Shown: positions 24,128 to 33,636, counted from the first letter of the stretch. The stretch is DNA of 64,000 nt from DASCOT01 sp965197275 (GCA_965197275.1 CBDAMQ010000019.1:1-64000), one strand, 5' to 3'. Program-made: numbers and translations. Notes: generated by a model from the sequence alone, not told the origin.

Positions 24128-25957
24128 TCATTCCTGCGCCAGGACCCGGTCGACCTCGGCGCTCACCTGCGCCGCCAGCGTGGCGCACTCGGCGAGCGCC
24201 GAGTCCACCTCCGAGCGCATCTCGGCCGTGAAGTCGGCGTCGTCGATGTGCCGAAGGTTGATGCGCACGTTGTAGGCAGCCGCGTGGGCGCCGGCCTGGG
24301 CCATCAACGCACCGGTGCCGGCGTCGCTGATCATCTCCGGATCGGCCATGGCTGACATGTCGCGGCAGAGGCGAAGCGCATCGCGACACTGCTGCACGGT
24401 TGCCAGCGGCACGCGGGTGGCGGTCTTGTAGCCCTGCAGCATCGCAGCGGCGCGGTCGGCCTGTTGGGCTTCCGTGTCGCGCGGCATGCGCATCGCATCG
24501 AGTACCTTGTCGAAGGCGCTGGTATCGGCGTCGACACCGCGTAGCAGCGCGTCCTTGACGGCTTGGCCGCGCTCGGCGATCGAACAAAGCTCGTCGTACC
24601 GGTCATCGAACTCGCCCTTGCCGGCGCTTAGGTTGGCCACCATGGTGGCAAGGGCGCCGCCGATGGCACCGGCCAGAGCGGCGACCGAGCCGCCTCCCGG
24701 GGCCGGCGAGTCGCGCGAGACTTCGTCGACAAAATCGAACGTCGGGCGGTTGACCAGCGGCCCGCCCATGCGCGGCATCGCCAGCACCTTGTCTTCGGCT
24801 TCGAACGGCGCCACGTCGCGCAGCCCCATCGACTGGATCGCTGTCTCCATCAGGTCGGGGACGGGTAGGCCCGTCGATTTGCGCATGCGGCGCAGATAAA
24901 ACACCGCCGCGTCGCGCATGACCTCGAACGGTACGACGCCGACGATCTCGGATCCGGTGATCGCGATACCGCGCTCGCGGGCGACCTCGCGCGCCGCCTC
25001 TAGCACGTCGTGCAGCGCCGCCTCCTTGGTGTTGGTGAGGTTCATGCTCACCTGGGCGCGCTTGAACTCGTCGATCACCCAGCCGATGCCCTTGACGTGG
25101 GTGAACTGGCCATCGGTGTACACCGGGCCGCTGGGGTTGTCCGGATCGATGCCCAGATCCTCGTAGCGTTGCCGCAGGTCGCCACCGTGTTCGGCACTGT
25201 AGTGGGCCTCGAGCTCATCGAAGGACGCGCCGACGAAATCGCACGGTCCGCACGGATACGTCCCGTCGCCCGGGAACTTCACCACCTTGCCCTTGTAGTA
25301 GAAGGGCTCGGTGTTGCCGGTTCGCTTCCAGCGGCCGCGCTCGCGCAGTGTGTAAGCGATCTCGTTAGCGTAGCGGCGGTCGGTGGTGTTCAAATCGACG
25401 TTGTAGGCGACCAGAAACTCGCGCGCTCCGACTGCCGTGGCGCCGGCCCCGGGGTTGAGCTCGGTGGGGCCGAAGTCAGGCGCCCACTCCGGGTCGGCCA
25501 GCTTTTCCTCCAGTCCCTCGTATTCACCGGCGCGTACGCGCGAGAGGTTGCTGCGCTCCGGCCGGCTGGCGGCGTGCTCGTACAGGTACACGGGAATGCC
25601 GAGCTCGGTTCCGATGCGCTTGCCGACCTGTCGCGCGATGGCGGCGCATTCCTCCATGCTGATGCCGGAAACCGGCACGAAGGGCAGAACGTCGGTGGCG
25701 CCGAAACGTGGGTGAGCGCCGGCATGCTGGCGCATGTCGATGAGCTCGGCGGCCCGTCGGACCGCCTGGAAGGCGGCCTCGCCAACGGTCTCGGGCCCGC
25801 CGACGAACGTCACCACGGTCCGATTCGTGTCGGCTCCGGGATCTACGTCAATCAGCCGAACCCCCGCGACACTCTCGATGACGGTGGTGATCTCCCGGAT
25901 AACGCTCTCGTCCCGTCCCTCGGAGAAGTTTGGAACACACTCGACGATGGGATCCAT
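24128..25957 (-). CDS. ftcD: Glutamate formimidoyltransferase-formimidoyltetrahydrofolate cyclodeaminase fusion
   Basis: Residues 1-~340 are the formiminotransferase (start MDPIVECVPNFSEGRD; catalytic His82 in GAHPRFGATDVLPF; AQVSMNLTNT), and ~415-609 the cyclodeaminase (SRDSPAPGGGSVAALAGAIG). Together they take formimino-glutamate from histidine breakdown plus tetrahydrofolate to 5,10-methenyl-THF, glutamate and ammonia. ATG 25957 was preferred over 25975, as MDPIV is the usual family start. Residues ~210-284 are an insert absent from typical formiminotransferases, and it contains Cys236-X2-Cys239-X12-His252-X4-His257, a classical C2H2 zinc-finger spacing. No other histidine utilisation gene is nearby. 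The GST gene lies 17 bp upstream on the same strand. Confidence 0.93.
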   Translation of the reverse strand: MDPIVECVPNFSEGRDESVIREITTVIESVAGVRLIDVDPGADTNRTVVTFVGGPETVGEAAFQAVRRAAELIDMRQHAGAHPRFGATDVLPFVPVSGISMEECAAIARQVGKRIGTELGIPVYLYEHAASRPERSNLSRVRAGEYEGLEEKLADPEWAPDFGPTELNPGAGATAVGAREFLVAYNVDLNTTDRRYANEIAYTLRERGRWKRTGNTEPFYYKGKVVKFPGDGTYPCGPCDFVGASFDELEAHYSAEHGGDLRQRYEDLGIDPDNPSGPVYTDGQFTHVKGIGWVIDEFKRAQVSMNLTNTKEAALHDVLEAAREVARERGIAITGSEIVGVVPFEVMRDAAVFYLRRMRKSTGLPVPDLMETAIQSMGLRDVAPFEAEDKVLAMPRMGGPLVNRPTFDFVDEVSRDSPAPGGGSVAALAGAIGGALATMVANLSAGKGEFDDRYDELCSIAERGQAVKDALLRGVDADTSAFDKVLDAMRMPRDTEAQQADRAAAMLQGYKTATRVPLATVQQCRDALRLCRDMSAMADPEMISDAGTGALMAQAGAHAAAYNVRINLRHIDDADFTAEMRSEVDSALAECATLAAQVSAEVDRVLAQE

Positions 25958-25974
25958 GTGACGCCTCGAGTTCA

Positions 25975-26613
25975 CTACTTGGTGGACGTTTCTGCGTATC
26001 GCCGCTCGTACCGGGTCGTGGTGAACTCGCGGTCGGGAAGGGTATCCCGGATCGCTTCTGCCTGGACGGTGCTGTGCAGCCAGGTATGTAGTGGCGGCCG
26101 ATCGTCAACCAGCTCCGCGAGGCCGGTGATGCGGCGCAGCCAATCCATGCGCGCCCAATGCGGCGCGCAATGGAAGGCGAGCAGGCTCTCGGGTCGCTCT
26201 CCGCTCGCGGCCACCGTGGTGGCGAGCGCATCCAGTTCGCGCCCGATGCGGTCACGTCGGTCGGTCTCGATGCTTCCACCGGCGCGCATCGAGTCGTAGA
26301 AAGCGTCGACCACGATCTCGTCCCACTGCTTCATCGCCACTCGATGGCGCGCGCGCAGCTGCGCATCGGCTGGGAACGCCTCCTGCCAGTCGTGGACGTC
26401 GGCCAGATACTCGTTGATCACCTGCGACTCGTAGAGGGTGAAATCGCCGTCAACTAGCATCGGCACACGACCGGTCGGGCTCAGCGCCAGGAACTCGGGG
26501 TCACGGTCGCTCAGATCGATCTCCGATAGCTCGAACGGCACCTCGAGGTGGACTAGCAGAGCGCGTGTGCGCTGCGCGAACGGGCAGATCTGTGCACTGT
26601 AGAGCTTCAGCAT
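25975..26613 (-). CDS. Glutathione S-transferase family protein
   Basis: ATG 26613 gives MLKLYSAQICPFAQRTRALL, a thioredoxin-fold GST N-domain with a CPFAQ active-site cysteine, as in omega/zeta-like or stringent-starvation-like GSTs. The second glutathione-binding element is VPMLVDGDFTLYESQVINEYL. The helical C-domain follows, for a total of 212 residues, the normal length. An upstream start at 26667 would add a basic segment outside the fold. Stops 17 bp before ftcD, so the two are probably co-transcribed. Physiological substrate unknown. Confidence 0.88.
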   Translation of the reverse strand: MLKLYSAQICPFAQRTRALLVHLEVPFELSEIDLSDRDPEFLALSPTGRVPMLVDGDFTLYESQVINEYLADVHDWQEAFPADAQLRARHRVAMKQWDEIVVDAFYDSMRAGGSIETDRRDRIGRELDALATTVAASGERPESLLAFHCAPHWARMDWLRRITGLAELVDDRPPLHTWLHSTVQAEAIRDTLPDREFTTTRYERRYAETSTK

Positions 26614-26692
26614 CGGGGGCGTCCGAGGTGGGAATAAACGTCCGAAAGAGAATGCCAGCGGGCGCATCTCGTCCGGCGTCGGGCGGGCGGGC

Positions 26693-28465
26693 TCATCGTG
26701 GTTCCAACCAGCCGACGTCGGCGCCCACCGGGGCGCGCTCGGCCAGATAACCGGCCACCACCTGCACGAACTCCGAGTTGGTCAGGTCCTCCCCGGAGCC
26801 CGAGGGGCTGTAGCCGATCCAGCAGTGCGGCTTGCGCCAGCCGTATTCGAACGACGCCTCGGCCGGCGGGTTGTCGACCCGGTCGAGGAAATCCTGCAGC
26901 AGGAAGACCGCCTCCTCGAGGTAGTAGGTGTCCATGTCACCGGTGGCGACGTGGATCTTCCCGCGCAGCGACGGGCCGATCCGGGGCCAGTGCTCGCGAA
27001 GGTAGCGGTGCAGGTCGAAGTTCTGCCGCCAGTGCTCGGCCACTTCGCGGTGGATTTCGCCGCTTACCGGATCCCAAATCGGTGCCGGGTAGCCGTCGTC
27101 GCCGACCGGGCCGAACACTGCTTCCCAGATCGCCCACTGGCCTCCGGAGCGGCTGTTGGGCCCGCGCGCGCTCTCCATGTTGTTTTCCATGCGCACGGTC
27201 GAAGTGATGTTGCCGTCGGGGCGGCGAGCGTTCGGGCGTTCGATACGATGCCACTCATTGCCCGTCGTGTAGGCGTTGTCGTCCTCGTAGATACCGACGA
27301 TCTGGTAGTAGTTGAAATCCACCGGATCGGGACACCAGCCCCACGTCCCGCCGAAGGTCTCGGGGTAGAAGATCTGCGCTGCCAGCGCCTCCCAGCCGCC
27401 GGTGGAGCCGCCCGCGGTGACCCGTGCCCAGGTTTCCGGGATCATGCGAAACTCGCTTTCTAGGAGCGGCATCAGCTCTTCGGTTATCGCCGTTCCATAG
27501 GGGCCTACGTTGGCGGAGTCGACCGAGTACGAGGTGTCGTAGTAGGGGTTGGCGTCGCGCAGGCTCACGGCGAACATCCGCGGTGCGTCCTCGGAGTCCC
27601 AGAACTCGGTGAAGTCTGCCGATCGGGTGCGAGGGGCTTCGTCGCCATAGCCGAAGGGGGCTCTGAGCCCCGGAAAGTGGCCCTGAAGGTAGACGGTCGG
27701 GTAGCGTGTGCTGCCGTCGCGCTCGTAGCCATACGGCAGCAGAACGTTGGCGCCGATGTACATGTCCTGGCCCCAGAACTCGCTGAGCACCTCGCTGCGG
27801 AGCTTCACGAACCGCACCCGGTCCCGGTCGCGCGGGTTCCCCTGCTGCAACACCTCCCCGGCGCGCAACGGCTCGATCGGCGGAACGACGTGGTCTAGCC
27901 GTAGCTCGATGCTGCCGCCGGCTTGCGGGTCGATGCGCAGGCGCGTCGACTGGCCGTACGCGTTGCCCGGGGCGCGGAAAGCCTGCTGCCCGGCGCCGGA
28001 GTTCAGGTGCATGTCGACGACGTGCCCGTCGGCGCGTTCAAAGCGTGTGTATACGCTCAGGAACGGCTGCACGAAATACTCGCCCGGCGGGATGGCGTCG
28101 AAGCTCGCGAGCGGGTAGCCGATGACGCCGCCGCCTGACCGCTCGCCGGAAGCATGAGCGCCGCTGGCATCCAGTACCACGGAGTCGCCGGCACCGAAAT
28201 CGTGCACGTCCATGCCCCACAACGGCACGCCGGTGACGCCCACTTGCAGGCGGGGCTCGGAGCTCGCATCGCGCGACAGGATGAAGAACACGCGCCCGGT
28301 CACCGGCGTCTCCAGACCCAGGGCTGCAATCTGCCGCGCGGTCTCCGGGACCAATCGAATCTCCACCCGCAACGCATCGTCGGGAGGTGCAGACATCGAC
28401 ACGCCGGCGAGCGCCAGGACTACGGACGCTGACACCGTTGCTACAATCCAGGCCGGTCGTCGCAT
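26693..28465 (-). CDS. Secreted alpha/beta-hydrolase (esterase-like) protein
   Basis: 590 residues with a signal peptide (MRRPAWIVATVSASVVLALA, cleavage near VSMSAPP). The N-terminal third is a beta-rich domain of unknown type. The rest is an alpha/beta hydrolase of the enterochelin-esterase/putative-esterase kind: YPTVYLQGHFPG, nucleophile Ser in TAGGSTGGWEA (about residue 350), and catalytic His candidate in WRKPHCWIGY near the end. Periplasmic or extracellular location is expected. Substrate unknown. It is divergent from the cyclophilin gene, with a 97-bp gap that must hold both promoters. Confidence 0.75.
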   Translation of the reverse strand: MRRPAWIVATVSASVVLALAGVSMSAPPDDALRVEIRLVPETARQIAALGLETPVTGRVFFILSRDASSEPRLQVGVTGVPLWGMDVHDFGAGDSVVLDASGAHASGERSGGGVIGYPLASFDAIPPGEYFVQPFLSVYTRFERADGHVVDMHLNSGAGQQAFRAPGNAYGQSTRLRIDPQAGGSIELRLDHVVPPIEPLRAGEVLQQGNPRDRDRVRFVKLRSEVLSEFWGQDMYIGANVLLPYGYERDGSTRYPTVYLQGHFPGLRAPFGYGDEAPRTRSADFTEFWDSEDAPRMFAVSLRDANPYYDTSYSVDSANVGPYGTAITEELMPLLESEFRMIPETWARVTAGGSTGGWEALAAQIFYPETFGGTWGWCPDPVDFNYYQIVGIYEDDNAYTTGNEWHRIERPNARRPDGNITSTVRMENNMESARGPNSRSGGQWAIWEAVFGPVGDDGYPAPIWDPVSGEIHREVAEHWRQNFDLHRYLREHWPRIGPSLRGKIHVATGDMDTYYLEEAVFLLQDFLDRVDNPPAEASFEYGWRKPHCWIGYSPSGSGEDLTNSEFVQVVAGYLAERAPVGADVGWLEPR

Positions 28466-28562
28466 GGGGGAATCTTACAGCGGTCGACGGTGTGGTTGCC
28501 GGACCCCCGCCGCTGATCCAATAGCCGCGAGTTGTGGGCGGCATACGAGGAGCGATCGGCTG

Positions 28563-29066
28563 ATGGGCGTCTACGCAGAAGTGTTTTTCGATATCACTAT
28601 CGACGGCGAGCCGGCGGGGCGCGTGGTCATGGAGCTGAGCGACGAGACCCCCAAGACATCGGAGAACTTCCGCGCGCTGTGCACCGGCGAGAAGGGCTTC
28701 GGATACGCGGGCTCGGGCTTCCATCGCATCATTCCGAACTTCATGTGCCAGGCCGGCGACTTCACCAACCACAACGGCACCGGCGGAAAGTCAATCTACG
28801 GCGACCGGTTCGACGACGAGAACTTCACCCTCAAGCACACCGGTGCCGGCATCCTCTCGATGGCCAACGCGGGTCCCAACACCAACGGCTCGCAGTTCTT
28901 CATCTGCACCGCGGATACGGCCTGGTTGGACGGAAAGCACTGCGTGTTCGGTCACGTGTCCGAAGGTTTGGACACAATCCGCGCCTGCGAGGCAGTGGGT
29001 AGCGCCTCCGGAACGCCGTCGGCACGCGTCGTCATCGATACCTGCGGAGAGGTCTCGCAGGACTGA
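28563..29066 (+). CDS. Cyclophilin-type peptidyl-prolyl isomerase, eukaryotic (CypA) subtype
   Basis: 167 residues, start ATG 28563 behind a GAGGAGC stretch. The sequence is strikingly like cytosolic CypA: FRALCTGEKGFGYAGSGFHR, then IIPNFMCQAGDFTNHNGTGG, ILSMANAGPNTNGSQFFICT and WLDGKHCVFG. Catalytic Arg (FHRIIP), Phe-Met (NFM), Gln (CQAGDF), the cyclosporin-contact Trp (TAWLDGKH) and His are all present. It lacks a signal peptide, so it should act in the cytoplasm as a proline cis-trans isomerase. Ordinary bacterial PpiA/PpiB lack the CTGEKG insertion seen here. The longer open frame back to 28212 is antisense to the esterase gene. Confidence 0.95.
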   Translation: MGVYAEVFFDITIDGEPAGRVVMELSDETPKTSENFRALCTGEKGFGYAGSGFHRIIPNFMCQAGDFTNHNGTGGKSIYGDRFDDENFTLKHTGAGILSMANAGPNTNGSQFFICTADTAWLDGKHCVFGHVSEGLDTIRACEAVGSASGTPSARVVIDTCGEVSQD

Positions 29067-29232
29067 TCCGCAACTCCGACCGCCGGAGCGTCCTGCGCCG
29101 AGCCGTTCCGTTGGCGCAGCCATACACATCTCGGTACCCTCAGGCGCGTCGCGCCGCACCTCGCGGCGGCGCGCGTCTACCCGACGTCTGACTCGAGCGA
29201 CGCACCCAGACCGTCGCTCCCCGGAGCTGCCG

Positions 29233-31860
29233 ATGAACCGTCGTCCCTGGCCGGCCCGTATTCTGGCGTCGATCGCTGCCCTGTCTCTTGTCGCCGTCGT
29301 TGCCTCCACAAGTACGCCGGTGGCGAGCGCCCAGTCGACGATTCCGTCCCCGGAGGATTACTTCGGGTTCCAGATGGGCGCCGATCGCAAGCTGGCCCGC
29401 TGGGACAAGCTGGTCACCTACTACGAAGAGCTGGCCAACGCCAGCCCGCGCATGCTGGCGATGAACATCGGCCCGACGACGCTGGGCAACCCGTTCTTAG
29501 TGCTGTTCATCTCGGCTCCGGAGAATCTCGAGCGCGCCCGCCTCGGCGAGCTACAGCGACTCAATGCAACGCTCAGCGATCCGCGCGGCGCTACCGAGTC
29601 GGCAATCGAGCAGGCGATCACTGATGGCAAGGCGGTGGTGGTGCAGTCGATGGGGTTGCACTCTACCGAGGTGGCCGCGAGTCAGATGGCCGCCGAGCTC
29701 ACCTACGATCTCCTCACTCGGACCGACGACGAGGTGATGCGCATCCTCGACAACACCATCGCGATCATGATCCCGTGCTTCAACCCGGACGGCGAGATCA
29801 TCGTCACCGACTGGTACAACGAGACCCTGGGCACCGAGTACGAGGGCGTCGGTCCGCCGCAGCTGTACCACCACTACATCGGCCACGACAACAACCGCGA
29901 CGCCTTCCAGACCAACACCGTGGAGTCGGTCTACGGCGCCCAGATCATGTTCCGTGACTGGATCCCGCAGGCGTACATCGATCATCACCAAATGGGCGCC
30001 TACGGGGCGCGGCTCTACGTGCCGCCCTACGCTGAGCCCATCCGGCCCGATGGCGACCCGCTGGTCTGGCGCGAGATGAGCTGGTACGGCGGACACATTG
30101 CCTACAAAGAGGAGGAAGCCGGTCATGCCGGGGTGGTCAACGCCGCCGTCTACTCCGGCTGGGGACACTTCCGCTTCCACTGGATCACGCCGTTCCACAA
30201 CATCGCCGGGATGCTCACGGAGTCCGCCAGCGCGCGGCTGGCGACACCGCTGTTCCTGCATCCCGATCAGCTCAACGGCGGCACTCGCGGCCTACCGGAG
30301 TACGAGGCGCAGACGACCTTCCCGAACCCGTGGCCCGGCGGCTGGTGGCGGGTGCGCGACATTGTCGAACAGCAGAAGGTCTCGGCGCTCGCCGCACTCG
30401 ATCTGGCGGCGCGAAACCGCGAGACAGTGCTGCGCACCGCGTACCTGAAGGCAAGCCGGCAGACGCAGCGAGGTGCCGAGAGCAAGCCGGCAGCATTCGT
30501 GATCCCCGCCAGCCAGCACGATCCGCTCACCGCCGCGCGGATGATCAACAAGCTCCGCGTGCAGGGAATCGAGATCCACCGGGCCGACGGCCAATTCACT
30601 CACGAGGGCCGTGCCTACGGTGCCGGTAGCCACGTTATCTCGCTGGCGCAGCCGAAGCGCGGCGTCATCCGCTGGCTTCTGGGCCGCACCTTCTATCCCG
30701 ACAACACGTATACGCGGACACGCGACGGCGACCCCATTCGGCCCTACGACATGTCGACCGACACGATGTCGGAGTTCATGGGTGTGCGGGTCGACCCGGT
30801 CGACACCCCGATCGCGTCGGGGCTGTCGGTGGTGACGTCGGACATCGAGCTTCGGGGCGCGGTGGCGCGCGGCAGGCATGGCTACTTCGTCGACGGTCGG
30901 GCCAATGATGCCTTCAAGGCGTTGAATCTGATGCTCGACAACGGCATCGCTGTACGTCGGGTCAGCGAAGACACGTCGGGCGGCGTGCGGGCCGGCGACT
31001 TCGTCGTGTCGACGGATGCAGCCCCCGGCGCCGTAGGCGCCATCGCCGAGCAGACGGGCGTGGATTTCGCTGCTCTGGAAGTGGACACGTCCGCTGTCAG
31101 CTACGCGCTCGAGCGTCAGCGCATCGGCATGTATCAGCGTTACTACGGCGGCAACATGGACGAGGGCTGGACGCGGCTGCTGCTCGAGATGTTCGGCTTC
31201 CCGTACACCACCCTGCTGGATGCCGACATCACCGGCGGCAACCTGAGCGACAGCTACGATGTCATCGTGCTGCCGGCCGACTCTCCGAACGTCATGACCG
31301 GCGACGGCGAGGGCAGACTCCGTGGCCGACGCGAGGATTGGCCGCCTGAATACCGCAGCGGCTTCGGCCAGGACGGTGTCGACGCGCTCGCCGCATTTGT
31401 CGAAGCCGGGGGAACGCTGGTTACCTTCGCGCAGTCCGGTCAGCTGGCGATCGACGCCCTCGATCTTCCCATTCGCAACGTCGTGGCCGACGTGCCAGCG
31501 CGTCTGTTCTGGTCACCGGGATCGACGCTACACGTCGACGTTGATCGCACCAACGCGCTCGCCTACGGTATGCCGGAGGAGGCGTTGGCGACCTTCCTGC
31601 AGGGCAACCAGGTCTACCGTGTCGTTCCCAGCAATCGGAACCACCGGGTCGAGAGGATCGCGACCTTCGTCGGCCGCGACATCCTGCAGAGCGGCTGGCT
31701 GCTGGGCGAGAAGCTCATCGCCAACAAGGCGGCGATGGTATCCGTCGGGCACGGTGAGGGCCGGGCGGTACTGATCGGCTTCCGGGCGCAGCATCGGGCG
31801 CAGACGCACGGGACCTTCAAGCTGGTGTTCAATGCCCTGTTGAACGCACCGTCCGAGTGA
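29233..31860 (+). CDS. Secreted M14-family zinc carboxypeptidase-like protein
   Basis: ATG 29233 (preceded by GGAG) opens a 34-residue signal peptide ending near VASAQS. The M14 domain has the zinc motif H-x-x-E in QSMGLHSTEVAAS, FNPDGE, the GHDNNRDAF block and the third zinc His in IDHHQMGAYG. A glutamine-amidotransferase-like fold seems to occupy the C-terminal ~250 residues (YDVIVLPADSPN, then AFVEAGGTLVTF). Total 875 residues, large for the family but common among secreted bacterial M14 proteins. It should trim or hydrolyse extracellular peptides. Another frame start at 28843 overlaps the cyclophilin gene and was rejected. Confidence 0.88.
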   Translation: MNRRPWPARILASIAALSLVAVVASTSTPVASAQSTIPSPEDYFGFQMGADRKLARWDKLVTYYEELANASPRMLAMNIGPTTLGNPFLVLFISAPENLERARLGELQRLNATLSDPRGATESAIEQAITDGKAVVVQSMGLHSTEVAASQMAAELTYDLLTRTDDEVMRILDNTIAIMIPCFNPDGEIIVTDWYNETLGTEYEGVGPPQLYHHYIGHDNNRDAFQTNTVESVYGAQIMFRDWIPQAYIDHHQMGAYGARLYVPPYAEPIRPDGDPLVWREMSWYGGHIAYKEEEAGHAGVVNAAVYSGWGHFRFHWITPFHNIAGMLTESASARLATPLFLHPDQLNGGTRGLPEYEAQTTFPNPWPGGWWRVRDIVEQQKVSALAALDLAARNRETVLRTAYLKASRQTQRGAESKPAAFVIPASQHDPLTAARMINKLRVQGIEIHRADGQFTHEGRAYGAGSHVISLAQPKRGVIRWLLGRTFYPDNTYTRTRDGDPIRPYDMSTDTMSEFMGVRVDPVDTPIASGLSVVTSDIELRGAVARGRHGYFVDGRANDAFKALNLMLDNGIAVRRVSEDTSGGVRAGDFVVSTDAAPGAVGAIAEQTGVDFAALEVDTSAVSYALERQRIGMYQRYYGGNMDEGWTRLLLEMFGFPYTTLLDADITGGNLSDSYDVIVLPADSPNVMTGDGEGRLRGRREDWPPEYRSGFGQDGVDALAAFVEAGGTLVTFAQSGQLAIDALDLPIRNVVADVPARLFWSPGSTLHVDVDRTNALAYGMPEEALATFLQGNQVYRVVPSNRNHRVERIATFVGRDILQSGWLLGEKLIANKAAMVSVGHGEGRAVLIGFRAQHRAQTHGTFKLVFNALLNAPSE

Positions 31861-31930
31861 CCGGCATCGCGGTCTTCCGGCTCGCGGATCCCGGAACGCG
31901 TGTGGAGTGCCCCTGTTGGAGGGAGAGCTG

Positions 31931-32782
31931 ATGAACGGAAGGAGACTCTTGGTCGCCCTGGCGATTGCCGCTGGGATGCTAGTGGTGTCGTCCACTCGGG
32001 GAGCGCTCGCGCAAGAGGAGTCGCGGCGATTCGTTCGCTACAGCCACCTGGGCGCGGTCGCCTACGGGGTGGTTGTCGGCGACCTGATCCAGCAGCTCGA
32101 CGGTGCGCCCTACGATTCTCCGCAGCCGACCGGAGTAGAGGTCTCGCTCGCCGACGTTACGCTGCTGGCGCCGAGTGAGCCCTCCAAGGTGATTGCCGTG
32201 GGGCTGAATTACCTCAGCCATCTCGGCGGCGCTGCACCGTCCGAGTACCCGGGTTTGTTTGCCAAGCTGCCGACGTCGCTCATCGGACCGGATGCGCCGA
32301 TCATGATCCCGGACGATGCCCACAACGTGCACTACGAGGGCGAGTTGGTGTTGGTTATTGGCAAGGAAGCCCGCGATGTGGCCCCGGAGGAGGCACGGGA
32401 GTTCATCTTCGGGGTGACGGCGGGTAACGACGTCAGCGAGCGCGACTGGCAGCGCGATGATCTGCAGTGGTTCCGTGCCAAGGCCGCCGATGGTTTCGGA
32501 CCCCTGGGGCCGGCGATCGTCACCGGGCTCGACTACAACGACCTGCTGGTGCAGACGCGGGTGAACGGCGAGCTGCGCCAATCTGAGAGCTCTTCCGACC
32601 TGCTGTTCGGGGTTGACGAGATCGTCAGCTATATCAGCCGCTACGTGACGCTGCTACCCGGTGACCTGATCTTCACCGGCACGCCAGGCAGCACGCAGGC
32701 GATGCAGCCGGGAGACGTTGTCGAGGTCGAGGTCGCTGGCGTAGGAATTCTGCGCAACACGGTGGCGCGCAAGGGGAGTTGA
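31931..32782 (+). CDS. FAH-family hydrolase with Sec signal peptide
   Basis: ATG 31931, preceded by GGAGGGAG, gives MNGRRLLVALAIAAGMLVVS and a cleavage site near GALAQEE. The mature part is a fumarylacetoacetate-hydrolase fold: VIAVGLNYLSHL, the metal-binding YEGELVLVIGKEA, FGVTAGNDVSERDWQ, QWFRAKAADGFGPLGP and FTGTPGSTQAMQPGDVV. The metal-binding acids are present. Members normally hydrolyse or decarboxylate small 2-oxoacids in the cytoplasm, so the signal peptide is unusual. The next gene is a close paralogue without a signal peptide, implying tandem duplication and re-targeting of one copy. Confidence 0.9.
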   Translation: MNGRRLLVALAIAAGMLVVSSTRGALAQEESRRFVRYSHLGAVAYGVVVGDLIQQLDGAPYDSPQPTGVEVSLADVTLLAPSEPSKVIAVGLNYLSHLGGAAPSEYPGLFAKLPTSLIGPDAPIMIPDDAHNVHYEGELVLVIGKEARDVAPEEAREFIFGVTAGNDVSERDWQRDDLQWFRAKAADGFGPLGPAIVTGLDYNDLLVQTRVNGELRQSESSSDLLFGVDEIVSYISRYVTLLPGDLIFTGTPGSTQAMQPGDVVEVEVAGVGILRNTVARKGS

Positions 32783-32883
32783 CGGAGGCGGAGTGGATAG
32801 GCGCCGTTCGGTAACGCCTTCCCGGAACACGCGTTCCTGTCGCGTCGATACGCTACTCTGACGCGCAGCCAGGAGGTCCGTTC

Positions 32884-33636
32884 TTGAGATACGTCCGCTT
32901 CAGTCACGGTGACACGATTGCTTACGGCGTCCTCGGCGACGATGTGATCGAGGAGCTCGCGGGACCACCCTTCGACGCGCCCGCATCGACCGGCAGGACC
33001 GTGGCCGCATCAGAAGCGCAACTGCTGGCCCCGTGCGAGCCATCCAAGGTCCTGGCGGTGGGTCTGAACTACCGCAGCCATCTGGATGGCCGGCCGTTGC
33101 CGGACCCGCCGGGCATCTTCATCAAGCTGCCGACCTCGATCGCCGGCCCCGGGGACGCGATCGTGCTTCCGGCCGATGCCACCAACGTTCACTTCGAGGG
33201 CGAGCTGGTGATTGTCATCGGTCGCCGCGCACGCAACGTCTCGGCGGCGGCAGCAGGCGAATACGTCTTTGGTGTTACGGCCGGCAATGACGTCAGCGAA
33301 CGTGACTGGCAGCGCGACGATCTGCAGTGGTTCCGCGCCAAGGGCTGCGACACCTTCGCGCCCATCGGTCCGGTGATCGTAACCGGCCTCGACTACGGCA
33401 GGCTTGATTTGCAGACGCGCGTCAACGGTCAGGTGTGCCAGGAGCAGAACACCGACGATCTCGTCTGCGGTGTTCACGAGATCGTCAGCTATGTCAGCAC
33501 CTACGTCACACTGTTGCCGGGCGACGTCATCTTCACGGGCACACCCGGAAGCACGCACGCGATGCATAACGGCGACGTCGTGGAGGTCGAGATCGAGGGT
33601 ATCGGTGTGCTGAAGAACCCTGTCCTGCGCCCCTGA
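32884..33636 (+). CDS. FAH-family hydrolase, cytoplasmic paralogue
   Basis: 250 residues starting TTG 32884 (MRYVRFSHGDTIAYGVLGDD) after an AGGAGG stretch. The same blocks as the upstream gene appear: VLAVGLNYRSHL, FEGELVIVIGRRA, FGVTAGNDVSERDWQ, QWFRAKGCDTFAPIGP and FTGTPGSTHAMHNGDVV. The two proteins align without gaps over most of their length, except for the signal peptide. Probably hydrolyses or isomerises a small 2-oxo or enol acid, as do FAH, 2-hydroxyhepta-diene-dioate isomerase and acylpyruvases; the exact substrate is unclear. Confidence 0.9.
   Translation: MRYVRFSHGDTIAYGVLGDDVIEELAGPPFDAPASTGRTVAASEAQLLAPCEPSKVLAVGLNYRSHLDGRPLPDPPGIFIKLPTSIAGPGDAIVLPADATNVHFEGELVIVIGRRARNVSAAAAGEYVFGVTAGNDVSERDWQRDDLQWFRAKGCDTFAPIGPVIVTGLDYGRLDLQTRVNGQVCQEQNTDDLVCGVHEIVSYVSTYVTLLPGDVIFTGTPGSTHAMHNGDVVEVEIEGIGVLKNPVLRP

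Noticed and set aside
25010..26299. A 429-residue plus-strand frame
   Set aside because: Antisense to ftcD and the GST gene, which have full family signatures on the other strand.
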